From NCBI RefSeq assembly GCF_001509795.1, contig NZ_LLZN01000054.1, positions 1 through 64,000 on the forward strand: 64,000 bases of DNA. The letters run 5' to 3'. The DNA comes from Streptomyces sp. NRRL WC-3605 (GTDB lineage Bacteria; Actinomycetota; Actinomycetes; Streptomycetales; Streptomycetaceae). Made by a program: the position numbers and the translations under genes. Numbering within the stretch: position 1 is the first letter of the stretch; each line of letters begins with the position of its first letter. The notes beneath the pieces are model-generated. The model was given only the letters and a program-made list of their open reading frames with translations, did not search any database and was not told the origin of the DNA. Below are positions 34,688 to 43,659 of this stretch, one piece after another.

Positions 34688-37123
34688 ATGGCGGGAACGC
34701 GCACCCAGGCCGACGCAGCACGGGAGACGGTCGTGGAGGCGGCCCTCGCCCGGCTCGACCTCGACGCGAAGACACGGCTGCTCTCCGGCCAGGACATGTG
34801 GACCCTGCCCGCCCTGCCCGGGATCGGCCTGCCCTCCCTCGTGATGTCCGACGGCCCGATCGGCGTCCGCGGGGTGCGCTGGACCGCCGACGACCCCTCC
34901 GTCGCCCTGCCGTCCCCGACCGCTCTCGCCGCCGCCTGGGACCCGGACCTCGCCCGCCGCGCCGGTGTCCTCCTCGCCCAGGAGGCCCGCCGCAAGGGCG
35001 TCCACGTCCTGCTCGCCCCTACCGTCAACCTGCACCGCTCGCCGCTCGGCGGACGCCACTTCGAGGCGTACAGCGAGGACCCGTACCTCACCGGGGTCAT
35101 CGGCGCGGGCTATGTGGCGGGTGTCCAGTCCGGCGGCGTCGGCACCACCGTGAAGCACTTCGTCGCCAACGACGCCGAGACCGAGCGCTTCACGGTGAAC
35201 AACGTCGTCGGCGAACGCGCCCTGCGCGAGCTGTATCTGGCGCCCTTCGAGCACATCGTGGAACACGCCCGCCCCTGGGGCGTGATGACGGCGTACAACA
35301 CGGTCAACGGCACGACCATGACCGAGCACCGCCGCCTCGTCGAGGAGGTGCTGCGCGGCGAGTGGGGCTTCGACGGCGTCAACGTCTCCGACTGGGCCGC
35401 CGCCCGCGACACCGCCGCCGCCCTCGACGGCGGCCTCGACATCGCCATGCCCGGCCCCCGCACCGTCTACGGCGAAGCCCTCGCCCGGGCCGTCCGCGCC
35501 GGCGAGGTCCCCGAGACCCGGGTCGACGACGCGGTACGCAACGTCCTGCGGCTGGCCGCCCGCGTCGGCATCCTCCCCGGCGCCGAACCGGCCGTCACCG
35601 AGCTCCCGCCGGAGACCGACGGCCCCGCCCTCGCCCGCGAGATCGCCCGCCGCTCCTTCGTCCTGGTCCGCAACCAGGACGCCCTTCCGCTGCCGCCCGG
35701 CGGCACGGTCGCCCTGATCGGCGGCGCCGCCCGCGACGCCCGGGCCCTCGGCGGCGGCTCCGCGACCGTCTTCCCGGACCACACCGTCTCCCCGCTCGAC
35801 GGCCTCACCGCCGCCCTCCCGGAGGGCGCCCTGACCTACGCCGTCGGCGCCGACCCCAGCACCGAACTCGGCGTCGCCGACCGCGGCTTCACCCTGCGGG
35901 CCGTGTGCCGGGACGCCGACGGGAACGTCCTCGGCACCGGCTCGGCGCCCAGCGGGCACATCCAGTGGATGGGCTCCGACCTCCCCGACGGCGTCACCCA
36001 CGAGACCCTGCACAGCGTCGAGCTGACCGGCACGTTCACCCCGCGCGTCAGCGGCGCCCACACCTTCGGCATCAAGGGCATCGGCGCCTTCGCGCTCGTC
36101 ATCGACGGCACGACGTACTACGACGACGTCCAGCGCCCCACCAAGGACGACCCCTTCATCAGCTTCTTCGGCGCTCCCGTCCCGCGTGCCCAGCCCGAAC
36201 TCACCGCCGGCACCCCCGTCGAGGTCTCCCTCACCTATGTCGTAGAGCACCCCGAGGGCGCCCCGCTGAGGGTCGTCGGCTTCACGCTCGCGCACCAGGA
36301 GCCGCTGCGCGACCCCGGCGAGCTCATCGCCGAGGCCGCCGAGGCCGCGCGCGCCGCCGACACCGCCGTCGTCGTTGTCGCCACCACCGAACGCGTCGAG
36401 TCGGAGGGCTTCGACCGCACCGACCTGCGGCTGCCCGGCCGCCAGGACGACCTGGTCAGCGCCGTCGCCGCCGCCAACCCGCGCACGGTCGTCGTCGTGA
36501 ACTCCGGCTCCCCGGTGGAGCTGCCGTGGCGTGAGGAGGTCGCCGCCGTGCTGCTCGGCTGGTTCCCGGGGCAGGAGGGCGGCGCGGCCCTCGCCGACGT
36601 GCTCACCGGCGCCGAGGAGCCCGGCGGCCGGCTGCCCACCACCTGGGGACCGCTTGCCGACGCCCCGGTCACCGAGGTCGTCCCCACCGACGGCGAACTC
36701 GTCTACTCCGAGGGCGTCTTCATCGGCTACCGCGCCTGGGAGCAGGCGGGCCGTGCCCCGGCGTACCCGTTCGGGCACGGCCTCGGCTACACCACGTGGA
36801 CGTACGAGTCCGCCGAGGTCAAGGGCAGCACGGTCCGGGTGCGGGTACGCAACACCGGAGAGCGGCCGGGCCGCGAGGTCGTCCAGGTCTACCTGGCGCC
36901 CGCGGAGCCGGACGCCGAGCGGCCGGCGCGGTGGCTCGCCGGGTTCGCCGGGGTGCAGGCCGGGCCGGGCGAGAGCGGCGAGGCCGTGATCGAGTTGCCC
37001 CGCCGGGCTTTCGAGGTGTGGGACGAGACGACCGGGGCGTGGACCTTTGTGAAGGGTTCGTACGAGATTCAGCTCGGACGCTCGATCTCCGACCGCAGGC
37101 TGACCGCGACGATTAACGTCTGA
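34688..37123 (+). CDS. Beta-glucosidase/beta-xylosidase, GH3 with PA14 insert
   Basis: 811 residues from the ATG at 34688, which has GAGGAGG upstream. Domain order: GH3 (alpha/beta)8 barrel with LLAPTVNLHRSPLGGRHFEAYSEDP and the nucleophile Asp in DGVNVSDWAAARD; GH3 C-terminal sandwich beginning NQDALPLPPGG with the acid/base loop; a PA14 domain inserted at about 380-520 (SGHIQWMGSDLPDG, SGAHTFGIKGIGAFALVIDG); and a fibronectin type III-like end (VRVRVRNTGERPGREVVQVYL). No signal peptide, so it hydrolyses imported oligosaccharides. The family includes beta-glucosidase, xylosidase and arabinofuranosidase; the insert resembles beta-glucosidases of actinobacteria. Controlled by the divergent TetR gene. 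Confidence 0.9.
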   Translation: MAGTRTQADAARETVVEAALARLDLDAKTRLLSGQDMWTLPALPGIGLPSLVMSDGPIGVRGVRWTADDPSVALPSPTALAAAWDPDLARRAGVLLAQEARRKGVHVLLAPTVNLHRSPLGGRHFEAYSEDPYLTGVIGAGYVAGVQSGGVGTTVKHFVANDAETERFTVNNVVGERALRELYLAPFEHIVEHARPWGVMTAYNTVNGTTMTEHRRLVEEVLRGEWGFDGVNVSDWAAARDTAAALDGGLDIAMPGPRTVYGEALARAVRAGEVPETRVDDAVRNVLRLAARVGILPGAEPAVTELPPETDGPALAREIARRSFVLVRNQDALPLPPGGTVALIGGAARDARALGGGSATVFPDHTVSPLDGLTAALPEGALTYAVGADPSTELGVADRGFTLRAVCRDADGNVLGTGSAPSGHIQWMGSDLPDGVTHETLHSVELTGTFTPRVSGAHTFGIKGIGAFALVIDGTTYYDDVQRPTKDDPFISFFGAPVPRAQPELTAGTPVEVSLTYVVEHPEGAPLRVVGFTLAHQEPLRDPGELIAEAAEAARAADTAVVVVATTERVESEGFDRTDLRLPGRQDDLVSAVAAANPRTVVVVNSGSPVELPWREEVAAVLLGWFPGQEGGAALADVLTGAEEPGGRLPTTWGPLADAPVTEVVPTDGELVYSEGVFIGYRAWEQAGRAPAYPFGHGLGYTTWTYESAEVKGSTVRVRVRNTGERPGREVVQVYLAPAEPDAERPARWLAGFAGVQAGPGESGEAVIELPRRAFEVWDETTGAWTFVKGSYEIQLGRSISDRRLTATINV

Positions 37124-37145
37124 CCCGGGAGAAGTACCCAGGAAC

Positions 37146-37181
37146 AGCCCCGGTCCGGGCCCTGACACCGGGACCGGGGCT
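37146..37181. terminator. Terminator hairpin between GH3 and mutarotase genes
   Basis: AGCCCCGGTCC (37146-37156) pairs with GGACCGGGGCT (37171-37181), perfect arms, between convergent genes. Confidence 0.7.
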
Positions 37182-37199
37182 CGGGCCTTCCTCCGCCCG

Positions 37200-38177
37200 T
37201 CAGCGCGCCGAGAAGGCGTACACCGTCTCCGACCGGTACGTCTCGCCGGGCCGCAGCACCGTGCTCGGGAACTCCGGCCGGTTCGGGGAGTCCGGGAAGT
37301 GCTGGGTCTCCAGCGCGATGCCGTCGCCGGGGGAGAAGGGCTCGTCCAGCTTGTCGGCCGTGTACAGCTGCAGGCCCGGTTCGGTCGTGGCCACCGTCAG
37401 CGCCCGCCCGGTCGAGGGGTCGTACAGCTCGGCGACCTCCCGCGCGTCCTGGGTCACGCCCTTGTCCAGCACGAAGTTGTGGTCGTACCCGGAGCCGACC
37501 TTGCGGAGCCGGCGGAAGTCGAAACGGGTGCCCGTGACGTCCTCCAGCGCGCCGGTCGGGATCAGGTCCGTGTCGACCGGGGTGAACCGGGAGGCCGCCA
37601 GGCGCAGTTCATGGCCGCCCGCGTCACCGGAGGCCGCCCCCGCGAGGTTGAAGTAGCTGTGGTTGGTCAGACTGACCACGGTCGGCGCGTCCGTCACCGC
37701 CTCGTACACGAACCGCAGCGCCCCGCCGGCCTCCAGGGTGTACGTCGCCGTCACCTCCAGGCGCCCCGGGAAGCCCTCCTCGCCGTGCGGACTGACCCGG
37801 GTCAGGCGCAGCCCGTGCTCCACGGGCGTCACGTCCCACACACGCTTGTCGAAGCCCCGGGCGCCGCCGTGCAGCGAGTTGGGCGGGGTGTTCGGGTCGA
37901 GCGCGTAGGTCACTCCGTCCAGCGGGAAACGGCCGCCCGCGATCCGGTTGGCGTACCGCCCGATCAGAGCGCCGAGGTACGGCCCGGGATGCGTCACGTA
38001 CCCGTCGAGATCGGCGAAACCGAGGACCACGTCGGCCGTCCGGCCGTCACGGTCGGGCACCTCCAGTGACTGCACGATCCCGCCGTACGACAGGACTCGC
38101 ACCCGAACGCCCGCGCGCTCCAGGGTCCAGCGATGGACCTTCGTGCCGTCGGAAAGTGTGCCGAAGTGTTCGCTCAT
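37200..38177 (-). CDS. galM: Aldose 1-epimerase (cytoplasmic)
   Basis: 325 residues without a signal peptide. GalM landmarks: GALIGRYANRIAGGRF, NSLHGGARGFDKRVWDV, VVSLTNHSYFNLAG with the catalytic His, and the C-terminal ALETQHFPDSPNRPEFPS with the catalytic Glu region. It is a cytoplasmic paralogue of the secreted mutarotase at 19 kb, sharing about half of the core motifs. The gene starts 10 bases after the SGNH hydrolase stop, so they form an operon; it is convergent to the GH3 gene. It should equilibrate anomers of the sugars freed by intracellular glycosidases. Confidence 0.92.
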   Translation of the reverse strand: MSEHFGTLSDGTKVHRWTLERAGVRVRVLSYGGIVQSLEVPDRDGRTADVVLGFADLDGYVTHPGPYLGALIGRYANRIAGGRFPLDGVTYALDPNTPPNSLHGGARGFDKRVWDVTPVEHGLRLTRVSPHGEEGFPGRLEVTATYTLEAGGALRFVYEAVTDAPTVVSLTNHSYFNLAGAASGDAGGHELRLAASRFTPVDTDLIPTGALEDVTGTRFDFRRLRKVGSGYDHNFVLDKGVTQDAREVAELYDPSTGRALTVATTEPGLQLYTADKLDEPFSPGDGIALETQHFPDSPNRPEFPSTVLRPGETYRSETVYAFSAR

Positions 38178-38187
38178 GAGCGGAACA

Positions 38188-39078
38188 CTAGTTCGTGACC
38201 GTCCGGTAGGCGATCTCCGCCAGCCGCGCCTGACCGTCGACGCTCGGATGGAAGAAGTCCCACTGGCTCAACTGCGCCCGGCCGAACCGGAAGTCGTACA
38301 CCGCCCCGCCGTCGAACCGGCAGCGGCGGTCCTTCGCGCACACGTCCTTCAGCGCCTTGTTGTACGCCTCGACCCGGCCCTGCACGGTCGCCCGGCGCTC
38401 GTTCGCCGCCGCCGTCAAGGACTCCGCGTCCCCCAGCATCGACGGGCAGATCCCCAGCTTCCACACCTGCCGGCCCATCGGGCTCGAGCGGCCCTGCTCC
38501 CACAGCCGCATCAGATTCGGCACGCTCGCCACGTACACCTGGGACTTCGGCAGCGACCGGCGCAGCGTGCGCAGCGCCTCCTCGAAGCTCGCGCGGAACT
38601 CGGCCACCGGCGTCATCGAGCCGACCGACCTGCGGCAGGCGTCGTTGGCGCCCGCCATCACCGCGACCAGCTGCGGCCGGTGCGTCACGGCCCGGGCCAT
38701 CTGGCCGGGGACGTCCTCCATCCGGGCCCCGGTCACCGCGTGGTTCCAGCTGTGCTCCGCCGCCCTCGCCCGGCCGAGCAGCCGTACCGCCAGGCTGTCG
38801 ACCGCCGGACGGGTGCCGGTCGCCCAGGACACCTCCGGGCAGTCCGACAGGACCGCACAGGCGTCGAAGCCGGTGGTGATCGAGTCGCCGACCGCCGCGA
38901 CCGAGGCGGGACTTCGGTCCCACACCGGCGTCGGCTTCGGCGTGGGCCGCCCGCCGCGCGCCTCCGTGCCCGACGGGGCGGGGGACGCGCCGCCCACCGC
39001 GTCACAGCCGGACACGCCCAGCACGGCCGCGGTCACGGCGGCGAGGACAGCGCGTGTGACACCACGTCGCTTCCGCAT
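38188..39078 (-). CDS. SGNH/GDSL-type hydrolase lipoprotein
   Basis: About 296 residues from the ATG at 39078 (GAGGGGA upstream). A lipoprotein signal (MRKRRGVTRAVLAAVTAAVLGVSGC; lipidated Cys25) is followed by a Pro/Thr-rich linker and an SGNH hydrolase: block I AAVGDSITTGFDACA (nucleophile Ser), block III AGANDACRR (Asn), and block V near the end, DFFHPSVDGQARLAE (Asp and His). Two Cys pairs in the domain probably form disulfides. This is a cell-surface esterase or lipase-like acyl hydrolase; substrate unknown. It is the first gene of an operon with the cytoplasmic mutarotase. Confidence 0.85.
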   Translation of the reverse strand: MRKRRGVTRAVLAAVTAAVLGVSGCDAVGGASPAPSGTEARGGRPTPKPTPVWDRSPASVAAVGDSITTGFDACAVLSDCPEVSWATGTRPAVDSLAVRLLGRARAAEHSWNHAVTGARMEDVPGQMARAVTHRPQLVAVMAGANDACRRSVGSMTPVAEFRASFEEALRTLRRSLPKSQVYVASVPNLMRLWEQGRSSPMGRQVWKLGICPSMLGDAESLTAAANERRATVQGRVEAYNKALKDVCAKDRRCRFDGGAVYDFRFGRAQLSQWDFFHPSVDGQARLAEIAYRTVTN

Positions 39079-39332
39079 ACCCGTCCATCCCCTCGTCGGA
39101 GCCGTCAGTGTGTCCAACCCATGACACCGCACCCGGGTTCCCGGCCCGCGCATGCAACGGCTCACACCCGTACAGGCGTCCTGCCGGGTGAATGGCGGGC
39201 GTTTCACGGCCCCGGGACCGACGGTACGTCACACTCCTTGCCCCGCCGCACGGTAGCCTCGCCATCAAACGTGGCTCCCCGGCCACGCTCGTCCGCCAGT
39301 TCGCACAATGTCCGCTCAGCCCGGAGGTCCCG

Positions 39333-39827
39333 GTGACGACACGTGGAGTTCTGTACGTGCACTCCGCGCCGCGCGCGATGTGCCCGCACGTCGAGTGGGC
39401 CGTCGCCGGGGTGCTCGGCACGCGCGTCAACCTCGACTGGATCCGGCAGCCCGCCGCGCCCGGCACCTGGCGCTCGGAGTTCTCCTGGCAGGGCGAGGCC
39501 GGCACGGCGTCCAAGCTGGCGTCCGCCCTGCGCGGCTGGCAGCTGCTGCGCTTCGAGGTGACCGCCGAGCCCTGCCCCACCGCCGAGGGCGAGCGCTACA
39601 GCTGCACCCCCGACCTGGGCATCTTCCACGCCGTCACGGGCATGCACGGCGACATCCTGATCCCCGAGGACCGGCTGCGCGCCGCCCTGACGCGCGCCCA
39701 GCGCGAGGAGGCGGACCTGGAGGCGGAGATCGCCAAGCTCCTCGGCAAGCCGTGGGACGACGAACTGGAACCCTTCCGGTACGCGGGCGAGGGCGCGCCG
39801 GTGCGCTGGCTGCACCAAGTGGTCTGA
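39333..39827 (+). CDS. DUF3145 domain protein
   Basis: 164 residues from the GTG at 39333 (GGAGG upstream). VLYVHSAPRAMCPHVEWAVAGVLG followed by WRSEFSWQGEAGTASKLASALRGWQLLRFEV and the tail PFRYAGEGAPVRWLHQVV is the DUF3145 signature. It is nearly universal in actinobacteria and its place next to the fabF end of the fatty acid operon is conserved from memory in streptomycetes. Function unknown. A strong hairpin separates it from fabF. Confidence 0.9.
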   Translation: MTTRGVLYVHSAPRAMCPHVEWAVAGVLGTRVNLDWIRQPAAPGTWRSEFSWQGEAGTASKLASALRGWQLLRFEVTAEPCPTAEGERYSCTPDLGIFHAVTGMHGDILIPEDRLRAALTRAQREEADLEAEIAKLLGKPWDDELEPFRYAGEGAPVRWLHQVV

Positions 39828-39875
39828 CGGACGGTCCGACAGCGGTCCGACACCCGCTCACCCCCGGGCACACGA

Positions 39876-39906
39876 AAGGGCCCCCGCCTCGAAGGCGGGG
39901 GCCCTT
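39876..39906. terminator. Strong bidirectional terminator between DUF3145 and fabF
   Basis: AAGGGCCCCCGCCT pairs with AGGCGGGGGCCCTT around a three-base loop, perfect arms of 14 bases, between convergent genes. Confidence 0.85.
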
Positions 39907-39926
39907 CCCGTGCGTACGGGGGTCGC

Positions 39927-41198
39927 TCAGACCGTCCGGAACGCCAGGACCACGTTGTGCCCGCCGAAGCCGAACGAGTCGTTCAGCGCGGCGATACGGC
40001 CCTCCACGGGCAGCTTGCGGGCCTCGCCGCGGACCACGTCGGCGTTCGCCTCGGCCTCCGGGTCGAGGTTCTCCACGTTGATGGTCGGCGGGGCCACCCG
40101 GTGGTAGAGCGCCAGCACGGCCGCCACGCTCTCGACACCGCCGGCACCGCCCAGCAGGTGACCGGTCATCGACTTGGTGGCGGAGACGGCCATGTGGTCG
40201 GCGTCGTCGCCGAAGACCTTGCGCAGCGCCTTCAGTTCGGCGATGTCACCGGCCGGCGTCGACGTGGCGTGCGCGTTCACGTGCACGATCTCCGCCGGGT
40301 CCAGGTCGGTGCGGTCCAGCAGGTTCTGCAGGGCGTGCGAGATGCCGCGGCCCTCCGGCTCCGGCTGCACGATGTCGTGCGCGTCGGCCGAGATGCCCTG
40401 CCCGACCGCCTCCGCGTACACGCGGGCACCGCGCTTCGCGGCGTGCTCGGCGGACTCCAGGACGATCACACCGGCGCCCTCGCCGAGGACGAAGCCGTCG
40501 CGGGCGACGTCGTAGGGACGCGACGCGCCCTGCGGGTCGTCGTTGTTCTTGGACATCGCCATCATGTTGCCGAACGCGGCGATCGGCAGCGGGTGGATGG
40601 CCGCCTCCGTGCCGCCCGCGATCACGACGTCGGCACGGCCGGTGCGGATCATCTCGATGGCGTAGCCGATGGCCTCGGCGCCCGAGGCGCACGCCGACAC
40701 CGGCGTGTGCACGCCCGCGCGGGCGCCCACGGCCAGACCGACGTTGGCGGAGGGGCCGTTCGGCATCAGCATGGGGACGGTGTGCGGGGAGACGCGGCGG
40801 ACGCCCTTCTCCTTCAGCACGTCGTACTGGTCGAGCAGCGTCGTCACGCCGCCGATGCCGGAGGCGATGACCGCGCCCAGCCGGTCGGGGTCGACGTTCG
40901 GGTCCTCACCGGCCTTGGCCTCGAACCCGGCGTCCTTCCAGGCCTCCTGGGCGGCGATCAGCGCGAACTGCGCCGAACGGTCCAGACGGCGGGCCTGCGG
41001 CCGCGGGATGACCTCGGTGGGCTCCACGGCGATCGTCGCGGCGATACGGACCGCCTGGTCGGCGGCCCAGTCCTGCTCCAGGGGCTTGACGCCGGAACGT
41101 CCGGCGACGAGGCCCTCCCAGGTAGAGGCTGCGTCGCCACCCAGCGGTGTGGTTGCGCCGATACCGGTGACGACCACGGTGCGATTGGTCGGGCTCAC
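39927..41198 (-). CDS. fabF: Beta-ketoacyl-ACP synthase II (KAS II)
   Basis: 423 residues. Thiolase fold with the Cys-His-His triad: Cys170 in TPVSACASGAEAI, His310 in HVNAHATSTPAGD, and His347 in SMTGHLLGGAGG. It condenses malonyl-ACP with acyl-ACP in fatty acid chain elongation. The GTG start at 41198 has a GGAGAAAG upstream. It is the last gene of the fabD-fabH-acpP-fabF operon, and about 86 bases separate it from acpP; a branched-chain fatty acid synthase set without fabG or fabZ here is the standard streptomycete layout. Confidence 0.95.
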   Translation of the reverse strand: MSPTNRTVVVTGIGATTPLGGDAASTWEGLVAGRSGVKPLEQDWAADQAVRIAATIAVEPTEVIPRPQARRLDRSAQFALIAAQEAWKDAGFEAKAGEDPNVDPDRLGAVIASGIGGVTTLLDQYDVLKEKGVRRVSPHTVPMLMPNGPSANVGLAVGARAGVHTPVSACASGAEAIGYAIEMIRTGRADVVIAGGTEAAIHPLPIAAFGNMMAMSKNNDDPQGASRPYDVARDGFVLGEGAGVIVLESAEHAAKRGARVYAEAVGQGISADAHDIVQPEPEGRGISHALQNLLDRTDLDPAEIVHVNAHATSTPAGDIAELKALRKVFGDDADHMAVSATKSMTGHLLGGAGGVESVAAVLALYHRVAPPTINVENLDPEAEANADVVRGEARKLPVEGRIAALNDSFGFGGHNVVLAFRTV

Positions 41199-41284
41199 GG
41201 GAATTCTTTCTCCAACGGATACGAGGATTCAGCGGCGCCACCGCCGGGTGGCGGGGCAGTCGGCCCAAGGGCCTGATCGGCGGA

Positions 41285-41533
41285 TCAGCCCTGGTGCTTG
41301 AGGATGTAGTCGGTCGCGTCGCCGACGGTCTTGAGGTTCTTGACGTCCTCGTCGGGGATCTTCACGTCGAAGCGCTCCTCGGCGGCGACGACGACCTCGA
41401 CCATGGACAGCGAGTCGACGTCCAGGTCGTCGGTGAAGGACTTGTCCAGCTGGACGTCCTCGACCGGGATGCCGGCGATCTCGTTGACGATGTCGGCGAG
41501 ACCGGCGACGATCTCTTCCTGAGTGGCGGCCAT
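41285..41533 (-). CDS. acpP: Acyl carrier protein
   Basis: 82 residues with the phosphopantetheine site Ser41 in DDLDVDSLSMVEVVV and acidic helices throughout. It carries acyl chains for the fatty acid synthase. GAAGGAG lies just before the ATG. It lies between fabH and fabF, with the operon spacing 85-110 bases on each side. As the FAS carrier it should be very highly expressed. Confidence 0.95.
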   Translation of the reverse strand: MAATQEEIVAGLADIVNEIAGIPVEDVQLDKSFTDDLDVDSLSMVEVVVAAEERFDVKIPDEDVKNLKTVGDATDYILKHQG

Positions 41534-41643
41534 GGTGGCGCTCCTTCGTTGTTGTTCAGGTTCTTCAGAGGGTTGGGCGCCCGCCGCACGAGCGGCAGGT
41601 GGTGCGCGTCCCGTGCCGGTTCACATGATCCGGCACGGAGTGC

Positions 41644-42642
41644 CTAGGGGAGAGTAACGACCGTGGCGGCGTAGACGAGACCCGCCCCGAATCCGATGAC
41701 GAGCGCGGTGTCGCCGCTCTTCGCCTCACCGGTCGCCAGGAGCCGCTCCATCGCGAGCGGGATCGAGGCGGCCGAGGTGTTGCCGGTGGTGCGCACGTCA
41801 CGGGCGACCGTCACGTGCTCCGGCAGCTTGAGAGTCTTCACCATCGAGTCGATGATCCGCTCGTTGGCCTGGTGCGGGATGAAGACGTCCAGGTCGTCCG
41901 GGGTGATCCCGGCCGCGTCCAGCGCCTGCTGGGCGACCTTCGCCATCTCGAACACGGCCCAGCGGAAGACCGCCTGGCCCTCCTGCGTGATCGCGGGGAA
42001 CTTGTCCGTGGAGCTGTCGTACTCGTTCCACGGCACGGTCTGCTTGATCGTCTCGGACTTGTCGCCCTCGGAACCCCAGACCGTGGGGCCGATCGCCGGC
42101 TCCTGGGAGGGGCCCACGACGACCGCGCCGGCGCCGTCGCCGAACAGGAAGGCCGTGGCGCGGTCCTCCAGGTCGGTCAGGTCGCTCAGCCGCTCCACGC
42201 CGATGACGAGGACGTACTCCGCCGAACCCTCGACGATCATGCCCTTGGCGAGGGTGAGGCCGTAGCCGAAGCCCGCGCAGCCGGCCGAGATGTCGAAGGC
42301 GGCGGCCTTGTTCGTGCCGAGCTTGTCGGCGATCTCGGTCGCGACGGCCGGGGTCTGCTTGAAGTGCGAGACGGTCGAGACGATCACGCCGCCGATCTGC
42401 TCGGCCGCGATGCCGGCGTCGGCGATCGCCTTGCCGGACGCCTCGATCGACATCGCGGCGACCGTCTCCTCGTCGTTCGCCCAGTGCCGCGTCTGGATGC
42501 CGGAGCGCGAACGGATCCACTCGTCGGACGAGTCGATCTTCTCCAGGATCACCTCGTTGGGCACCACCCGCGTGGGCCGGTACCCGCCCACACCGAGGAT
42601 GCGTGCGTACGGGGCGCCCTTGCTGGGCTTCAGCTTCGCCAT
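41644..42642 (-). CDS. fabH: Beta-ketoacyl-ACP synthase III (KAS III)
   Basis: 332 residues. Catalytic Cys122 (DISAGCAGFGYGL), His257 (FIPHQANERII) and Asn288 (TGNTSAAS) are all present. It starts chains by condensing acyl-CoA with malonyl-ACP; in streptomycetes branched acyl-CoAs are used, which determines iso/anteiso fatty acids. The start ATG has AAGGAG upstream and is 16 bases from the fabD stop. Second gene of the operon. Confidence 0.96.
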   Translation of the reverse strand: MAKLKPSKGAPYARILGVGGYRPTRVVPNEVILEKIDSSDEWIRSRSGIQTRHWANDEETVAAMSIEASGKAIADAGIAAEQIGGVIVSTVSHFKQTPAVATEIADKLGTNKAAAFDISAGCAGFGYGLTLAKGMIVEGSAEYVLVIGVERLSDLTDLEDRATAFLFGDGAGAVVVGPSQEPAIGPTVWGSEGDKSETIKQTVPWNEYDSSTDKFPAITQEGQAVFRWAVFEMAKVAQQALDAAGITPDDLDVFIPHQANERIIDSMVKTLKLPEHVTVARDVRTTGNTSAASIPLAMERLLATGEAKSGDTALVIGFGAGLVYAATVVTLP

Positions 42643-42658
42643 GCTCCGGGGCTCCTTG

Positions 42659-43576
42659 TCAGGCGTGCTCTGCGACGAGCTCGCGAGCAGCGTCGAGATC
42701 GTCGGGGGTCTTCAGCGCCAGGGTCTTCACACCCGGCAGCGCGCGCTTGGCCAGACCGGTCAGCGTGCCGCCGGGGCACGCCTCGATCAGGGCCGTCACG
42801 CCGAGCTCCTTGAAGGTCTCCATGCACAGATCCCAGCGGACCGGGTTGGCGACCTGGCCGACGAGGCGCTCCAGCACCTCGGCGCCGGTGGTGACCGCGT
42901 GGCCGTCCTTGTTGGAGACGTAGGCGACCTTCGGGTCGGCGGGGACGAGCTCCTTGGCGGCCTCGGCCAGCTTGTCCACGGCCGGGCCCATGTGGTGCGT
43001 GTGGAACGCGCCGGCGACCTTCAGCGGGACGACCTTGCGCACGCCCTCGGGCTTGTCCTCGCCCAGCGCGGCCAGCTGCTCCATGGTGCCGGCGGCCACG
43101 ATCTGCCCGGCGCCGTTCATGTTCGCCGGGGTCAGGCCCAGCTTCTCCAGGTGCGCGACGCTGACCTCGGGGTCGCCGCCGAGCAGCGCCGACATGCCGG
43201 TCTCGGTGATCGCGGCGGCCTCGGCCATCGCCAGGCCCCGCTTGCGCACGAGGGTCAGCGCGGCGGTGTCGTCGAGGACGCCCGCGTAGGCGGCCGCGGT
43301 GATCTCACCGACGCTGTGGCCGGCGACGGCGCCGGGGACGATGTCACCCAGTGCCGCGGCGGACAGCAGGCCGGCCGCGACCAGCAGCGGCTGGGCCACC
43401 GCGGTGTCCCGGATGGCGTCCGCGTCGGCCTGCGTCCCGTAGTGGGCGAGGTCCAGTCCGATGGCGTCCGACCAGGCGCCGAGGCGGTCGGCGGCACCGG
43501 GCAGTTCGAGCCAGGGGGTCAGGAAGCCGGGCGTCTGGGCGCCCTGGCCGGGAGCGACGAGTACGAGCACTCTCAC
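42659..43576 (-). CDS. fabD: Malonyl-CoA:ACP transacylase
   Basis: 305 residues. The acyltransferase signature GHSVGE with the nucleophile Ser88, GQGAQTPGF near the N-terminus, and the catalytic His in AGAFHTHHMGP. It loads malonate onto AcpP for FabH and FabF, and in Streptomyces also serves type II polyketide pathways. It starts the fab operon, 84 bases from the upstream fasR gene, where a TTTTGT/ACAAAA dyad lies. Expression is therefore likely under FasR. Confidence 0.96.
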   Translation of the reverse strand: MRVLVLVAPGQGAQTPGFLTPWLELPGAADRLGAWSDAIGLDLAHYGTQADADAIRDTAVAQPLLVAAGLLSAAALGDIVPGAVAGHSVGEITAAAYAGVLDDTAALTLVRKRGLAMAEAAAITETGMSALLGGDPEVSVAHLEKLGLTPANMNGAGQIVAAGTMEQLAALGEDKPEGVRKVVPLKVAGAFHTHHMGPAVDKLAEAAKELVPADPKVAYVSNKDGHAVTTGAEVLERLVGQVANPVRWDLCMETFKELGVTALIEACPGGTLTGLAKRALPGVKTLALKTPDDLDAARELVAEHA

Positions 43577-43636
43577 ACTCTCTCTTGGGGACGGCCGACG
43601 CCGCCCGTGGGGACAAGGACGAAGAACACGAGGGGG

Positions 43637-43657
43637 TTTTGTGGGCCCCCGACAAAA
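43637..43657. promoter_or_regulatory. Inverted repeat between fasR and fabD
   Basis: TTTTGT (43637-43642) and ACAAAA (43652-43657) flank a GC-rich core (GGGCCC). It lies 61 bases upstream of the fabD start and directly after the fasR stop. It may be the FasR operator or a terminator of fasR. Confidence 0.45.
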
Positions 43658-43659
43658 GC

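Noticed and set aside
34622..37168. 848-residue minus-strand frame opposite the GH3 gene
   Set aside because: No domain, Gly/Val/Asp-rich shadow composition; the plus strand has clear GH3 catalytic motifs and a good ribosome-binding site.
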